In this document: one piece after another, positions 9,849-21,807 of the stretch
Numbering within the stretch: position 1 is the first letter of the stretch
Layout: each line of letters begins with the position of its first letter
From: Lichina pygmaea
Lineage: Eukaryota; Ascomycota; Lichinomycetes; Lichinales; Lichinaceae
Assembly (NCBI GenBank): GCA_963422465.1
Contig: OY730172.1
Coordinates: 2,976,001-3,040,000, forward strand
Length of the DNA stretch: 64,000 nt
Reading direction: 5' to 3'
Position numbers and translations under genes: made by a program
The notes under the pieces: model-generated
The model's input: only the letters and a program-made list of their open reading frames with translations
Told to the model about the DNA's origin: nothing
Databases searched by the model: none

Positions 9849-12340
9849 ATGTGTGGGATCTTCGCCTGTCACCGGTGAGCGACCAGAACTTCTTACCCCG
9901 TCCAGATGCGGCCTTCGACACGATCAGTAGTCGTGGGATCGTGGTGGGCACGCCGAAGAGTGGCCGCACGTGCCCCCGTCCCTGGCAGCTGCAGTGACAG
10001 TGAGCCGAACACAGAGATGCAGGAGCTGATCAATGTCGGTCTCGGGGCCACAGGCATCCAGACGTCCAGGAATTCAAGGCCACGGCCTTGAAGCTCGCTA
10101 AGGCGTAAGTGCGCCTCGTTCGAGCAGCGATCCCACATCAAGGATGCAGCGATCCCCTTGTTAATTGCCCACTGTTTCTAGAGTCCGGCATCGAGGCCCA
10201 GATTGGAGTGAGTCCGTCCCGCCGTGAGCGGGTCTTCAGGATACCGCGGGAAATTATGACTGGAGCTCACTTGTGCATCAGGTGGGAATTATGTGGGAAA
10301 CAACACGAGTGAGTCCGATACGGTCCTAGATGTCGGAGCCGCGGTGGTCTGATGCTGATCTTCGCCATCTGAGCAGTTCTCGTTCACGAGAGACTGAGCA
10401 TTGTCGGAGTTGGTACGCAGAAAACGCCGATCCGCTGGAGATTTCACCAATCTACCAGAAGCTGATGAGTCGCAGAGAGCGGGGCTCAGCCGCTAACCAA
10501 CGAGGATGAATCCGTCGCTTTGGCCGTCAACGGCGAGATCTACAACCACCGCGTCCTACGCAAGCACCTGAAGCAGCAGCATCCCTTCAAGACGACTTCA
10601 GACTGCGAGGTCATCATCCCGTTGGTACGTCCGTCCGTCCGTTCGCCAGTCTCGTCGCGGCGTGACCGATGATTGCCCCTCCATGCCAACGAGCCCTGCA
10701 GTACCTGGAGCATGGCGTGGATGTGCCCAGCCGACTCGACGGCATCTTCTCGTGGGTGTTGTACGACAGGAGCCAGGACCGCATCCTGGCGGCCAGAGAC
10801 CCCATCGGCGTGACAACATTCTATCAGGGCTGGTCGAGCCAGGCCCCAGACTCGGTGTACTTTGCGTCCGAGCTGAAATGCCTTCATCCCGTCTGCGACA
10901 GGATCATCTCGTTCCCTCCAGGTCACATCTACGACTCAAGAACGAATAAGACGACGAGGTACTTTCAGCCGCCCTGGTGGGACCCGGCCGACGTGCCCTC
11001 GGCGCCGATCGACTACGCCGCGCTTCGACGGACGCTGGAGCGCTCCGTGCGCAAGCGCCTGATGGCCGAGGTTCCGTACGGCGTCCTGCTCTCCGGCGGT
11101 CTCGACTCGAGTCTGGTGGCCTCGATCGCCTCGCGTGAGATCCGAGAGGTGCGCGACAGGCGGTCGCGCGAGGCCAAGGAAGCGAACGGCGTCAACGGCG
11201 TCGCTGGCGCTCAAGCTTTGCACGAGCCGGGCACCCACCCGCTCGTGGGCATCGACGGCGATGACCGATTATCTACCGTTGCCGCCGTACAAGATCTTCA
11301 TTCCTTCTCCATCGGCCTGCCGGACGCCCCGGATACCAAGGCCGCCCTCGAAGTGGCCAAGTTCCTGGGTACCAAGCATCACGATTTTACCTTCACCGTC
11401 GAGGACGGTCTCAACGCCCTGCCCGACGTCATCTACCATCTCGAGACGTACGACGTCACCACCATCAGGGCCTCGACTCCCATGTTCCTGCTGAGCCGCA
11501 AGATCAAAGCCCTCGGGGTGAAGATGGTCTTGAGCGGCGAGGGCAGCGATGAGATCTTCGGTGGCTACCTGTACTTCCATGCCGCGCCGGACAAGGAAGC
11601 CTTCCACGCCGAGACCGTTCGGCGCGTCAAGAATCTGCATCTGTCGGACTGCCTGCGTGCCAACAAATCGACGGCGGCGTGGGGTGTCGAGGCGCGCGTG
11701 CCGTTCTTGGACAAGGAGGTAAATGCCCCGAGCGCGTCCCGTGACCTTGCGTCCCCGCTCTGACCACCGTCGATCCTGCATCCAGTTCCTCGAGGTGGCC
11801 ATGGGCGTCGACCCGGCCGAGAAGATGATCACGAAGGACAGAATCGAGAAGTACATCCTACGGAAGGCGTTCGACACGAGCGATGAGTCCGACACGCCAG
11901 CCTATCTGCCGGAAAAGATTCTCTGGAGGCAGAAGGAGCAGTTCAGCGACGGCGTCGGCTACGGCTGGATCGACGCCTTGAAGGATGCAGCGGCGCAGAA
12001 GGTCACGGACGAGCAGCTAAAGGGTCCCAAGCCCGAGTGGGGCGATGACATTCCTGACAGCAAGGAAGCGTGCGTGGTCACCTCACACTTTGCTCCTGTT
12101 CTGAAACCCCGCTGATCGCAACTGTGCTGACTCCCCGGCTTAGGTACTGGTATCGATGCATGTTCGACGAGCTCTTCCCACCGCACACCGCTTCCACGGT
12201 CATGCGCTGGACGCCGACCTGGTCGCAGCAGACTGATCCCAGCGGAAGGTCGGTCACCACCGCAACTGATCTGCCTATCTGATCGATTCACGGCTGACCA
12301 CCAAGCCAGGGCCATCGCAACACACGTTGCGCGCTACTAG
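9849..12340 (+). CDS. Asparagine synthetase (glutamine-hydrolysing), class II
   Basis: Makes asparagine from aspartate, ATP and glutamine in the cytosol. Ten exons: 9849..9874, 10054..10104, 10182..10207, 10282..10308, 10377..10412, 10476..10624, 10702..11718, 11786..12069, 12144..12248 and 12310..12340 (583 aa, usual fungal length). MCGIFAC supplies the processed N-terminal Cys nucleophile of the glutaminase domain. Next come [28 protein letters not shown] and [15 protein letters not shown]. The synthetase domain has the ATP-binding SGGLDSS at 11092-11112, [13 protein letters not shown] near 11530-11570 and EARVPFLDK near 11690-11715. The C terminus [12 protein letters not shown] needs the last small intron (12249..12309); without it the frame ends in an unrelated DLPI tail. 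Five introns sit in the first 630 bases, an unusually fragmented start, but every junction restores a family motif. Confidence 0.95.
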
Positions 12341-13977
<1,637 letters not shown>

Positions 13978-14472
13978 ACTCTTCCCAGAACCACGTCCTT
14001 CAAGGACCATCAATTTTGACAAACACCACAATTTGTCATATGTTCTGGAAAACAGCCCAGTTCCTCTCTGAAACCACCCAAACCTTAACGTGAAAACCCA
14101 TCACCTTTGAGAATCACACCTGTTTGTCAAAAGTTGTGATCTTGAATCCACGATCTTCTTCTTCAACAACCAGCAATCTACCCACAACCAGAGAGAGAGT
14201 CTCAGGATAAGAGGAATGGTTAGAGTCTGACTGACTCTGGAGCTAGCAGAGTCTTTGGCTCAAGGAAAGTCTAGATAGGGGGTCTGGTCCCTAGTCTAGG
14301 TTAATACTTCTAGCTTTGCCCAGAGCTTAGTTGGAAAAAGCTGCCCAGGAAAGTCTAGTCTTGGGGATTAGTCCCAGGACTAGATTATTACTGCTGGGAA
14401 ACCAGGTGACTCTTCTTTCTGGCAGTACTCTGCAGACAGGAAACACCCAACCAGTGCCAAACAATCTCTAAC
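13978..14472 (+). promoter_or_regulatory. 5' UTR and presumed internal promoter of LINE copy A
   Basis: Non-coding, and shared with 48460-49082 of copy B at clear but imperfect identity, with extra blocks in B. Tad-type LINEs carry their promoter inside this region. I cannot point to a specific element. Confidence 0.55.
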
Positions 14473-15862
14473 ATGGCTCCCAAGAAGAAAAAACCCACCT
14501 TTTCAGAAAGTAACACCAGAGCTACACCAGCTACTCTCCCAACCAGCTCCCAGTCTGGCTAGCACCCAGTCCAGCTCTCCTACCCCCCAACCAGCTCCCC
14601 AGAGTGACTACAAACTAGTAGACTCCTGGATCAAAACTCAACCAGTCCCAGAATCCATTCTGAAAAGCTGGGAAAATATCAAAAAGAACTCCTTCTCTAC
14701 AGAAGCCCAGTCTAGCTCCACTGGCCTCACCAACAGAATCTTCCAGAAGCTGGAGAATATCAACAAGCGGCTGGACAAACAAGAAGCCAAGCCATCATAT
14801 GCCCAGGCTGTCCAAAAATCTATTCCAGCACAAATCCCTCTAACTGCAAGAATTCTCAAAGAAGTTCTTGTACATCCTGGTATCCAGCCACCTGACATGG
14901 CTAATAGAACTCACATCCAGCTTTTCCAGGCTCTTCAAGACAGACTACCCAGCCCCTACAACAAGCAGGTCAGAGTAGTAAGGAAACTTCCTTCAGGGGA
15001 TATCCTTATTAACACAGAAAGCCAAGAGACTAAAGTCTTCCTAGAGAAAAACCCTGCCTGGGTATCAGCTATCTTCACAAAGGAAGCAACCATCCAGCCC
15101 AAGAGATTTCCAGTTCTGATCCATGGAGTCAGAACAGAAGATATCCAACCTGAAGACCTGGAGAAAACCCGCCAGATAATCCAGAACAGCAACCCATCTC
15201 TGAGCAAGCAAATCACCATCCTGAGAGCCTACTGGTCTAAGAAGGCTATAGCTCAAAAGAAGCCAGTTACCTCTCTCCACCTGGATCTGGCTACCCCTGA
15301 ACAAGCCAATCTTTTGATTGAGAGTGGGCTAGTGCTGGGGCACAGGATGCATGAAGCAGAACCTTTTCTGGCAGACACAGTTATTGCACAATGTTTCAAG
15401 TGCTTTGGCTATGGGCACCAAGCACGCTTCTGCAAGAACAAAGCTGTGTGTGGTGCCTGTGGAGGCCAGCATGAAAGGAGAGCCTGCCAAGTTCCTGAAC
15501 AGCTTCTCAAGCCAAAATGCTGCAACTGCAGAGGAGCTCACCCAGCCTGGGCCAGTGTCTGTCCAGTACGCCAGGAAGCAGCCAAGAAGGCAAGAGAAGC
15601 ATGGAACACACGCCCAGGAAAATATGAGATCCCAACAGCTACCTCTGTTCCAGCTCTACAACCCCCCCCAGTTATGTCTTTCCCTCTCTCTCAGTCTCTA
15701 CCAGGGGGGAAAAAACGTAAAACAGCTGAGCCAAGCAGAAGCTCAGAGAGACTCAGAGGTGCACTCCCAGAAGTGCAAATTCTTTCTTCAAGATCAGCCA
15801 ACTCTGGAGGAAAGCTACCAGCTAACTCCTTCAAGATCTTTGATGCTGAGATGTCTGCATGA
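14473..15862 (+). pseudogene. LINE family 1 ORF1 (RNA-binding, CCHC knuckles), one frameshift
   Basis: Starts MAPKKKKP at 14473, then leaves frame near 14560. Copy B has one extra T at the equivalent place and stays in frame there, so A carries a 1-base deletion. The frame from 14606 is open to TGA at 15860-15862; its first ATG is 14897 (321 aa). It includes a predicted coiled segment (LENINKRLDKQE), a central domain, and three Cys/His knuckles at about 15390-15590 (CFKCFGYGHQARFC, CGACGGQHERRAC, CCNCRGAHPAWASVC) that bind nucleic acid in LINE ORF1 proteins. Translation from 14897 would lose the basic N terminus. It could still be partly functional, so this is a mildly damaged gene and not a relic. 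Confidence 0.82.
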
Positions 15863-18800
15863 AAGACACAAAGCTGACACTTCTCCAGTATAATGTGCAA
15901 AAAAGCCAATCAGTCCAAGAGCTACTGCTAGCAACCTCAGCTCTCCAAGAGGTGGACATTATTGCACTTCAAGAGCCCTGGAAAAACCCTCACCTAGAAA
16001 CAAGCACTTCAACTGTTTTCTCTTCCTTTCTTCCTCTCTACTGTTCAGAGATTGGCAGAACACTTTTTCTTATTAATAAAAATCTGAAACTCTCTTCTCT
16101 TCATCCTACCTTCTGGAATAAAGACTTTGTTTCTCTTGAAATCTACTTGGAAAACTCTTCTACTTCTCTTTGGGTACATAATCTCTACTTCACCCCATCA
16201 AGTCAAGAAAACTACACAGAGGCATCAGAAGCTCTTCTCTGTTTACTCCAAAATGCTTTACAAGAACAAGGACAACATATTCTTCTCACAGACTCAAATC
16301 TTCACCACCCAGACTGGTCAAAGAAAAGAAGACTGTACTCTGAGACTGCAAACAAGTTTCAAGACCTAATGAAAGATTTAAATCTGGATTTAGCTATTGC
16401 ACCTTTCACCCCTACCAGAGCAAGATCTCTTTCTGAAAAACCATGTTCTTCTATTGATCTGTCTTTTATTTCTTCTTCTCTTTCTAACTCTCTGATTTTC
16501 TCTAAAGTGGCTCTTCAGTTCTTTCATGGGTCTGACCACAGACCTGTACTAACCTGCCTGGACCTGGATCCTCCAAGGAAAATCTGGAAACCAGAAAGAA
16601 ACTGGAGAACACTGGACTCAAACCTTGCAAGAGTAGAGTGTGAGAAGCTACACCTGCCCTTCCACTTCCAAGACAAATATGAAGTGGATGAGTACTTGGA
16701 GTATCTTGACAACTTTCTCCAAGAAATAGCAAGCAAATCCACACAGCTCCAGAAGCAATCTGGCCACTCAGTTCCCTGGTGGAATCAAGAGATCCAAAAC
16801 AAGGTTAAAGAGGAAAGAAGAGTAAGAAGAAAAGTGCAAAAAAGGCAAGCAAGTCAAGAGGAACTTGAGCAAGCAACTAAGCTCAAGAAAAAGGCAGTCA
16901 GAGATGGAAAACAGAACACTTTCAGACACCAAATCCATGAGCTGGCCAGCTCTTCAAAGTTCTGGAAGCTTGCAAAGTGGGGAAAGTCCAAAGCCAACAA
17001 GACTCCTGATCTTCCTCTGGTTCCTGACCTGGAAACACAAGAAGGAATAGCCAAAACCTTTGAGGAAAAGACCAAAGCCTTCTCAGAACAGTTCTTTCCA
17101 AAAGCTCTAGTTCCAGAACCAGGCTCAGAAAGCTCCCAGACTATCTCTGAGATACAGCTCTCCCAGGAGGTAACATGTGAAGAAGTGGAGCAAATTCTGG
17201 CCAAGAAGAAACCTTTCACAGCAGGAGGGAGAGATAAGCTGCCAAATGGATTTCTGAGAGCTCTGGGGCCTAGGTTCTGCCAAGCTCTAGCTATTCTGAC
17301 TTCAACATGCTGGAAACTGGAGTACTTCCCTGAAAGATTTAAGAGTGCAAAAACAGTCTGCTTGAGGAAACCTGGCAAGGGAACCTACAATCAAGCTAAA
17401 GCCTGGCGCCCTATAGCTCTGCTAAACACAACAGGCAAGCTGATGGAAGCTATTGCTGCAGCCAGACTAAGCAAGATAGCAGAAGAAGCTGGACTATTGC
17501 CAGATATCCAGATGGGCTTTAGGAAAGGAAGATCCACAGAAGCAGCACTTTTCCTTCTAACCTCCCAAGTGGAAAAAGTCTGGAAGGAAGGCATGGTTGC
17601 ATCCCTACTCTCACTGGATATCTCAGGAGCCTATGACAGAGTTCTCCCCAAGATACTACAGCAAATTCTGAAAAGAAAAGGAATACCTGCCTGGCTAGCT
17701 TCCTGGATCTACTCCTTCTGTGATAAGCGCTCTACCACTCTTGTCTTTGATGATTCTGAGTCTTATTCTATTCCTATTCATTGTGGAGTTCCTCAAGGTT
17801 CTCCATTATCCCCTATTCTTTTTCTATTCTACATTTCTGAATTGCATGAGACTGTGCATACTCCCTCTTCTGGTGTATCTGCCCTGGGGTTTGCAGATGA
17901 TACAAATCTGCTTGCTTTTGGTCACTCCTTGAAAAGTAACCTTCTGAAGTTAAAGAACACACACCACAAATGTCTATCCTGGGCTGCAAGACATGGAATG
18001 GTCTTCTCACCTGAGAAATATGAAATACTTCATTTTTCCAGAAGAAGATCAGACAATCTTCAGCTCAAGCTCAGACTGGGGAATGTGATTCTCAAACCAA
18101 AAGAAGAAGTGCGAGTACTTGGAGTGTACCTAGATGCAAAGCTCCACTGGCACAAACACCAGAGGATTATTCTTCAAAAAGCACAGAAAGCACTCTCTTC
18201 TCTTTCTAGAACTTCCTATTCTACTTGGGGCTTTCCAGTTCACACATCACGTCTGGTGTACACTGCTATACTGAGATCTCTACTGAGCTATGCAGTGGGG
18301 ATCTGGTTTAACCCTCTAAGAAAATCCTCCAATATCTCTTCTCTTGTTTCATTTCAAAACAGATGCCTAAGACTTATTGGGGGTGCCTTCAAAGCCACTC
18401 CTTCTTTTCTATTAGAGAGTGAGCTTTTTCTTCTACCTCTAGACCTATACTTTAAATTTCACACTGCCTGTTTTCTTTCTTCTATTCAAAACTCCCCTCT
18501 CAAATACTTTCTTGACAGTATCTTTTCCACTATTTCCAGCTATGCCTCTCTCTTGAAGAAACCTTTAAAGAAATCCTCAACTATCTCTCCTAAGTGGAAA
18601 TTCACTTGGTTAAGTCAAATAACTACTAACCAGGCTAGTTCAAAGAAAGAACTACAAAAGCTCTTTACTAAAGAGTGGGAAGACCAATGGGAAGAGAAGA
18701 AAAGAAGAAGCTATCCAGGCTGGCAGACTTTCTGTCAAAAGCCACACAAAAACAATCTGAAGCTCTACAAAGAGTTACAGAAAGCTGAGGCAAGTCTGCT

Positions 18801-19101
18801 ACTGCAAATCAGGACTGGAAGAATTGGTCTGGCAAGTTTTCTTTTCAGAGCTGGAGCTCCTGACTTCCCTACCCCACTATGTGTGTGTGGCCAAGCAGAA
18901 GAAACTGCAAAACATATCACCTCTTCATGCTCTCTTTATTCAAGACAAAGACAACAAGTCTCTTTTAATCCCCAAGACTTCACCACTATTATTTCAAACC
19001 CAGAGCTACTACAGAAGTTCTTGTACTGGTTTATGTCTTTGAAAAGACTAAACCAGTTTAATCTAGCTTTCAAACTCCACTATTCCCAATCCAATACCTA
19101 G
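15859..19101 (+). CDS. LINE family 1 ORF2: endonuclease-reverse transcriptase, intact
   Basis: 1,080 aa, with a start that overlaps the ORF1 stop in ATGA, suggesting stop-restart translation. The N-terminal APE-type endonuclease has QYNVQKS, LQEPW (residue about 37, catalytic Glu) and GSDHRPVLT (about 223, catalytic Asp/His). The RT domain has AWRPIALLN (about 515), SLLSLDISGAYDRV, CGVPQGSPLSPILFLFY and the active site GFADDTN (about 677). Near residue 1007 a Cys/His box (CVCGQAEETAKHITSSC) ends the protein. No RNase H domain (TDGS-type motif) is visible. All key residues are present and there is no stop. The coding sequence has only four CpG; the catalytic Asp pair is GAT GAT. This is the only complete LINE ORF2 in the window and a candidate source of the activity that mobilised the SINE and X units. 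Confidence 0.92.
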   Translation: MKDTKLTLLQYNVQKSQSVQELLLATSALQEVDIIALQEPWKNPHLETSTSTVFSSFLPLYCSEIGRTLFLINKNLKLSSLHPTFWNKDFVSLEIYLENSSTSLWVHNLYFTPSSQENYTEASEALLCLLQNALQEQGQHILLTDSNLHHPDWSKKRRLYSETANKFQDLMKDLNLDLAIAPFTPTRARSLSEKPCSSIDLSFISSSLSNSLIFSKVALQFFHGSDHRPVLTCLDLDPPRKIWKPERNWRTLDSNLARVECEKLHLPFHFQDKYEVDEYLEYLDNFLQEIASKSTQLQKQSGHSVPWWNQEIQNKVKEERRVRRKVQKRQASQEELEQATKLKKKAVRDGKQNTFRHQIHELASSSKFWKLAKWGKSKANKTPDLPLVPDLETQEGIAKTFEEKTKAFSEQFFPKALVPEPGSESSQTISEIQLSQEVTCEEVEQILAKKKPFTAGGRDKLPNGFLRALGPRFCQALAILTSTCWKLEYFPERFKSAKTVCLRKPGKGTYNQAKAWRPIALLNTTGKLMEAIAAARLSKIAEEAGLLPDIQMGFRKGRSTEAALFLLTSQVEKVWKEGMVASLLSLDISGAYDRVLPKILQQILKRKGIPAWLASWIYSFCDKRSTTLVFDDSESYSIPIHCGVPQGSPLSPILFLFYISELHETVHTPSSGVSALGFADDTNLLAFGHSLKSNLLKLKNTHHKCLSWAARHGMVFSPEKYEILHFSRRRSDNLQLKLRLGNVILKPKEEVRVLGVYLDAKLHWHKHQRIILQKAQKALSSLSRTSYSTWGFPVHTSRLVYTAILRSLLSYAVGIWFNPLRKSSNISSLVSFQNRCLRLIGGAFKATPSFLLESELFLLPLDLYFKFHTACFLSSIQNSPLKYFLDSIFSTISSYASLLKKPLKKSSTISPKWKFTWLSQITTNQASSKKELQKLFTKEWEDQWEEKKRRSYPGWQTFCQKPHKNNLKLYKELQKAEASLLLQIRTGRIGLASFLFRAGAPDFPTPLCVCGQAEETAKHITSSCSLYSRQRQQVSFNPQDFTTIISNPELLQKFLYWFMSLKRLNQFNLAFKLHYSQSNT

Positions 19102-19274
19102 ATTCTCTTCTCTTACCAGAAACTTCAAGATTCCTTTTGTTACATTCCGTAGTCACACCCTGCCTTCAGTTTTTATCCCTTCAAAGGTTTTCTGAAGGAG
19201 TTCACTATTAGCTAGAAGATCTGCATGGCTGTAAAGCTACTACCAGTGTAAGAATCAAATAAAATAAATAAAAA

Positions 19275-19648
19275 ATTTGTCTTGGAAGTGGAAGGGCAGG
19301 TGTAGCTTCTCACACTCTACTCTTGCAAGGTTTGAGTCCAGTGTTCTCCAGTTTCTTTCTGGTTTCCAGATTTTCCTTGGAGGATCCAGGTCCAGGCAGG
19401 TTAGTACAGGTCTGTGGTCAGACCCATGAAAGAACTGAAGAGCCACTTTAGAGAAAATCAGAGAGTTAGAAAGAGAAGAAGAAATAAAAGACAGATCAAT
19501 AGAAGAACATGGTTTTTCAGAAAGAGATCTTGCTCTGGTAGGGGTGAAAGGTGCAATAGCTAAATCCAGATTTAAATCTTTCATTAGGTCTTGAAACTTG
19601 TTTGCAGTCTCAGAGTACAGTCTTCTTTTCTTTGACCAGTCTGGGTGG
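19275..19648 (-). mobile_element. LINE family 1 ORF2 fragment (endonuclease region), inverted
   Basis: Reverse complement of about 16305-16680 at near identity, covering residues around MKDLNLDLAIAPFTPTRAR to LHLPFHFQDK. In minus-strand sense it follows directly on the 3' end of unit X (boundary 19648/19649). It is the LINE half of an X-LINE chimera, now cut at 19274/19275 by the tail of copy A, which points the other way. Confidence 0.85.
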
Positions 19649-20771
19649 CCACAGTTGAGCTATGCCGAGGCATAGCGCAGAGTCGACATCCCGTGCAGGG
19701 TCTCTGCCACGCTTCCCCGCAGTCCTGAGGTCTTTTGCGCTCCGCCGTGTACGCTCACCCCTAGGTCCTGCTTCGGAGCGCCGGGTTGCCAGCCCGGAGC
19801 CCACGCTCCAACTGCAGTTTGCTCCTTGAGCCCGTTATTTGCAGCCTGAGCCTGCACTCTGTACGGACCGGCATGCGCTTCCGTCCTCTCGGGCCATATA
19901 GACAGTCTCGTAGTAGGCCCAGACCCTACTGCCGTCACTGCCATTATATGCCACGCCCCGCAGCTCTCGCTGTTTCGCGTTATCTCTGTAGATCTCTCGT
20001 ACAGAGGCCGACCATGCCTCGCAGGCTCTACGGACCCTGCAGGCCATGCCAGCACCTGCAGGACCGCCTTTCCAGCCCACTAACCAAGTAGGGAGAAGTC
20101 TCCGTCTGCCCGCTGTCGCCTGTGGGACCCCGGATGTACGTGGTGGCCCACTGGAGAACCTCCAGTGCCCTAGCCCCGGTCCGTAGGTGGCCCGAAGAGA
20201 ATCCGTGGCAAGACCTTAGGCAAAACCATCAAGCCAGCACTTTGACTATCACACAGCCCTTAGGTACTGGAGCGGCGGAAACCCTTCGTGCCACCTGCTC
20301 GCCTTCTTTAACACGTAGTCCCCGTTCGATTAACAACGCCGCGGTACAGACATCGCTCCCCTCCTAGAACAAGATCCTCGATGCATCAGCTGCTGGAGAC
20401 TCTGCCAGAAGGGGGGTGTGCGATAGGAACTCCTCTCGTCTACTCCAGAGGTGCCCTGTCGGGTGTCTAGACTTCACATCCACCAGTTGCAAGGCTGGCT
20501 TCGGGCCGTAGCGTACACGGTAGACATCCGTCGGGTGGTTTTCATAACCAGTTTGGTCGAAGTCCTCTGTTCTGCTGATGTCGCTTCACGGGGGTGTCCA
20601 GGGTGCCTGCACGACACCTCCGGTGGCCCGTCGCTCCACGGGCACCAGCAGCTCGACCGGTGACTCAATTAGCTCTCGGTGCAGCGACTACAAGCAGCTT
20701 GGGAGACTGCCTGCCATCGCTGCCCCGAGGTTCCCAGCCTGCACCGCGTGGAGGTTTGAGTCTTCGCAGGC
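19649..20771 (-). mobile_element. Unit X copy 1 (1,123-bp non-coding module fused to LINE)
   Basis: In minus sense it starts GCCTGCGAAGACTC and ends CTCAACTGTGG, where LINE sequence begins. Copy 2 (35806-36928) has exactly the same length and ends and only a handful of differences. GC-rich and full of CpG. Short open frames exist on both strands but none resembles a protein. A fixed 3' end joined to different LINE positions in three copies shows that X is a discrete unit, most simply a reverse-transcribed RNA. By size and arrangement it resembles WEIRD, the 5' part of the composite element MINE of Magnaporthe; I cannot test sequence homology. Confidence 0.8.
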
Positions 20772-20933
20772 CACTGGAAACTTGTAGCTGATGTCAAGAG
20801 CAGACATTTCTTGTCTATGACAATCCTTCCTGACTAGGTGAAGAAGATCTTTGGTCTGCTGCTTATTTAGAGCTTTTGGTCAACCAGTTCATGGAGTGCC
20901 CTTGAAGAACTTGTCCTGGAAGACTGCATTGGT

Positions 20934-21314
20934 TGTCACGGTTCTGGCCCAGTTGCATATCTGGCACAAGTCACGCACCTTGCCGGGAAGTTCCATCTGC
21001 ACTGTTGCCTGTTTGCTCTGCCATTGCCTCGTTGCATATCTGGCACAAGTCACGCACCTTGCCGGGAAGTTCCATCTGCACGCACCTTGCCGGGAAGTTC
21101 CATCTGCACTGTTGCCTGTTTGCTCCGCCGTTGCCTGATCCCCTGCCTATAAGAACTTCTCCTGCTCCCCCAGCTTCTTCTCTTCTTTTCTCTTTTTCTT
21201 CCTTCCTTGTCTTTCGTCTTGTACATCAATCCAAGTCTCAAGTCTCAAGCCAAGTCAGGTCAAGGTTACCGAATCAGTTAGGCTCGAGTTCTGCTCTGCC
21301 ATTGCCTCGTCACA
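20934..21314 (+). repeat. Solo LTR of gypsy family 1
   Basis: 381 bp, starts TGTCACGG and ends CTCGTCACA, flanked by the 5-bp duplication TTGGT (20929-20933, 21315-21319). It matches the LTRs of the gypsy copies at 44078 and 57414. It contains about two copies of a 79-bp minisatellite unit. It arose by LTR-LTR recombination inside the Tc1-type element. Confidence 0.9.
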
Positions 21315-21367
21315 TTGGTGACTGGATTGTAGCCATGCTTGTACACAAGTTGACAAATTCGATAGAT

Positions 21368-21807
21368 TTTTGATTTGATTTGATTTGATTCTTACACTGA
21401 TTTGGCTGTTAAGCCATGCAGAACTTCTTGAAGGATTTTTGTCTCTTGTAGACTTGACTCGGGTACCTCACGCATTTACCGTACACCCCGTGGTTTGTAG
21501 TGTACGTACTGTGGGAAAACCCCAAACCCCGTAGGGGAAATAGGAAAACCACAGTAATGAGGGTTTTGTGGATCTTGACAGATATTGGGTGAGCTATTTC
21601 TTGGGGGTTTTCATACATCTTGCGAGGAGTACATCTTAGACAAGTTCTATGAATCTCGGGGGTTTTTGTGGCAGAATGTGGGGTGGGTCAGATTCGAACT
21701 GACGACTGGTTTAGTCAGGTTCTCCAGGCCTGACACCACTAGTTCCGGGTCATGGGTGCCACGTAGTGGGAAACTCTCACCAGCTTCCCGCTACACCATG
21801 CCGTCCC
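21368..21807 (-). mobile_element. tRNA-type SINE, copy 1
   Basis: 440 bp between 13-bp duplications AAATTCGATAGAT (21355-21367, 21808-21820). In minus sense it opens with a pol III-like head: A box TGGTGTAGCGGG (nt 10-21) and B box GTTCGAATCTG (nt 109-119). It has an unrelated middle and ends in CAGCCAAATCAGTGTAAGAATCAAAT plus (CAAAT)n. That tail is almost the same as the 3' end of LINE copy H (38073 onward) and resembles that of copy A. Copy 2 lies at 44255-44686. No coding capacity. A and B boxes are further apart than in a plain tRNA gene, so the head is derived. Confidence 0.87.
21689..21798 (-). promoter_or_regulatory. Internal pol III promoter (A and B boxes) of SINE copy 1
   Basis: A box at 21787-21798 and B box at 21689-21699, read on the minus strand. 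Both fit the consensus well. In SINE copy 2 the B box has lost its CpG (GTTTGAATCTG), which should weaken it. Confidence 0.7.

Larger units (their letters stand above)
13978..19274 (+). mobile_element. Full-length Tad-like LINE (family 1), copy A
   Basis: About 5.3 kb with a 5' UTR of about 495 bases, ORF1, ORF2 and a 3' UTR that ends CAGTGTAAGAATCAAATAAA and an A-rich tail. The 5' end is set by comparison with copy B (about 48457), which begins with the same ACTCTTCCCAG. ORF2 is complete; ORF1 has one frameshift near its start. CpG is extremely rare: I count four CG in the 3,243 bases of ORF2. No target duplication can be found, because the right flank is an inverted LINE fragment and the left flank is the broken kinase gene. 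The junctions have probably been rearranged after insertion. Confidence 0.9.

Noticed and set aside
12144-12282. Asparagine synthetase ending at TGA near 12280
   Set aside because: That end gives an unrelated tail. Using the GTCGGT...CCAG intron yields [12 protein letters not shown], typical of the family.
19786-20668. Short open frames on both strands of unit X (also at 35943-36825)
   Set aside because: None shows a protein motif. They are conserved between copies 1 and 2 only because the copies are almost identical, and are disrupted in copy 3.
19649-20771. Unit X as ribosomal RNA or a self-cleaving ribozyme element
   Set aside because: I could not recognise conserved rRNA segments, and I found no hammerhead core (CTGATGA with GAAA) on either strand by eye. 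A covariance search would be needed to be sure.
20934-21373. Open frames rich in CISGTSH-type repeats in LTRs
   Set aside because: They are translations of the LTR minisatellite and recur in all family 1 LTRs; no evidence for protein.
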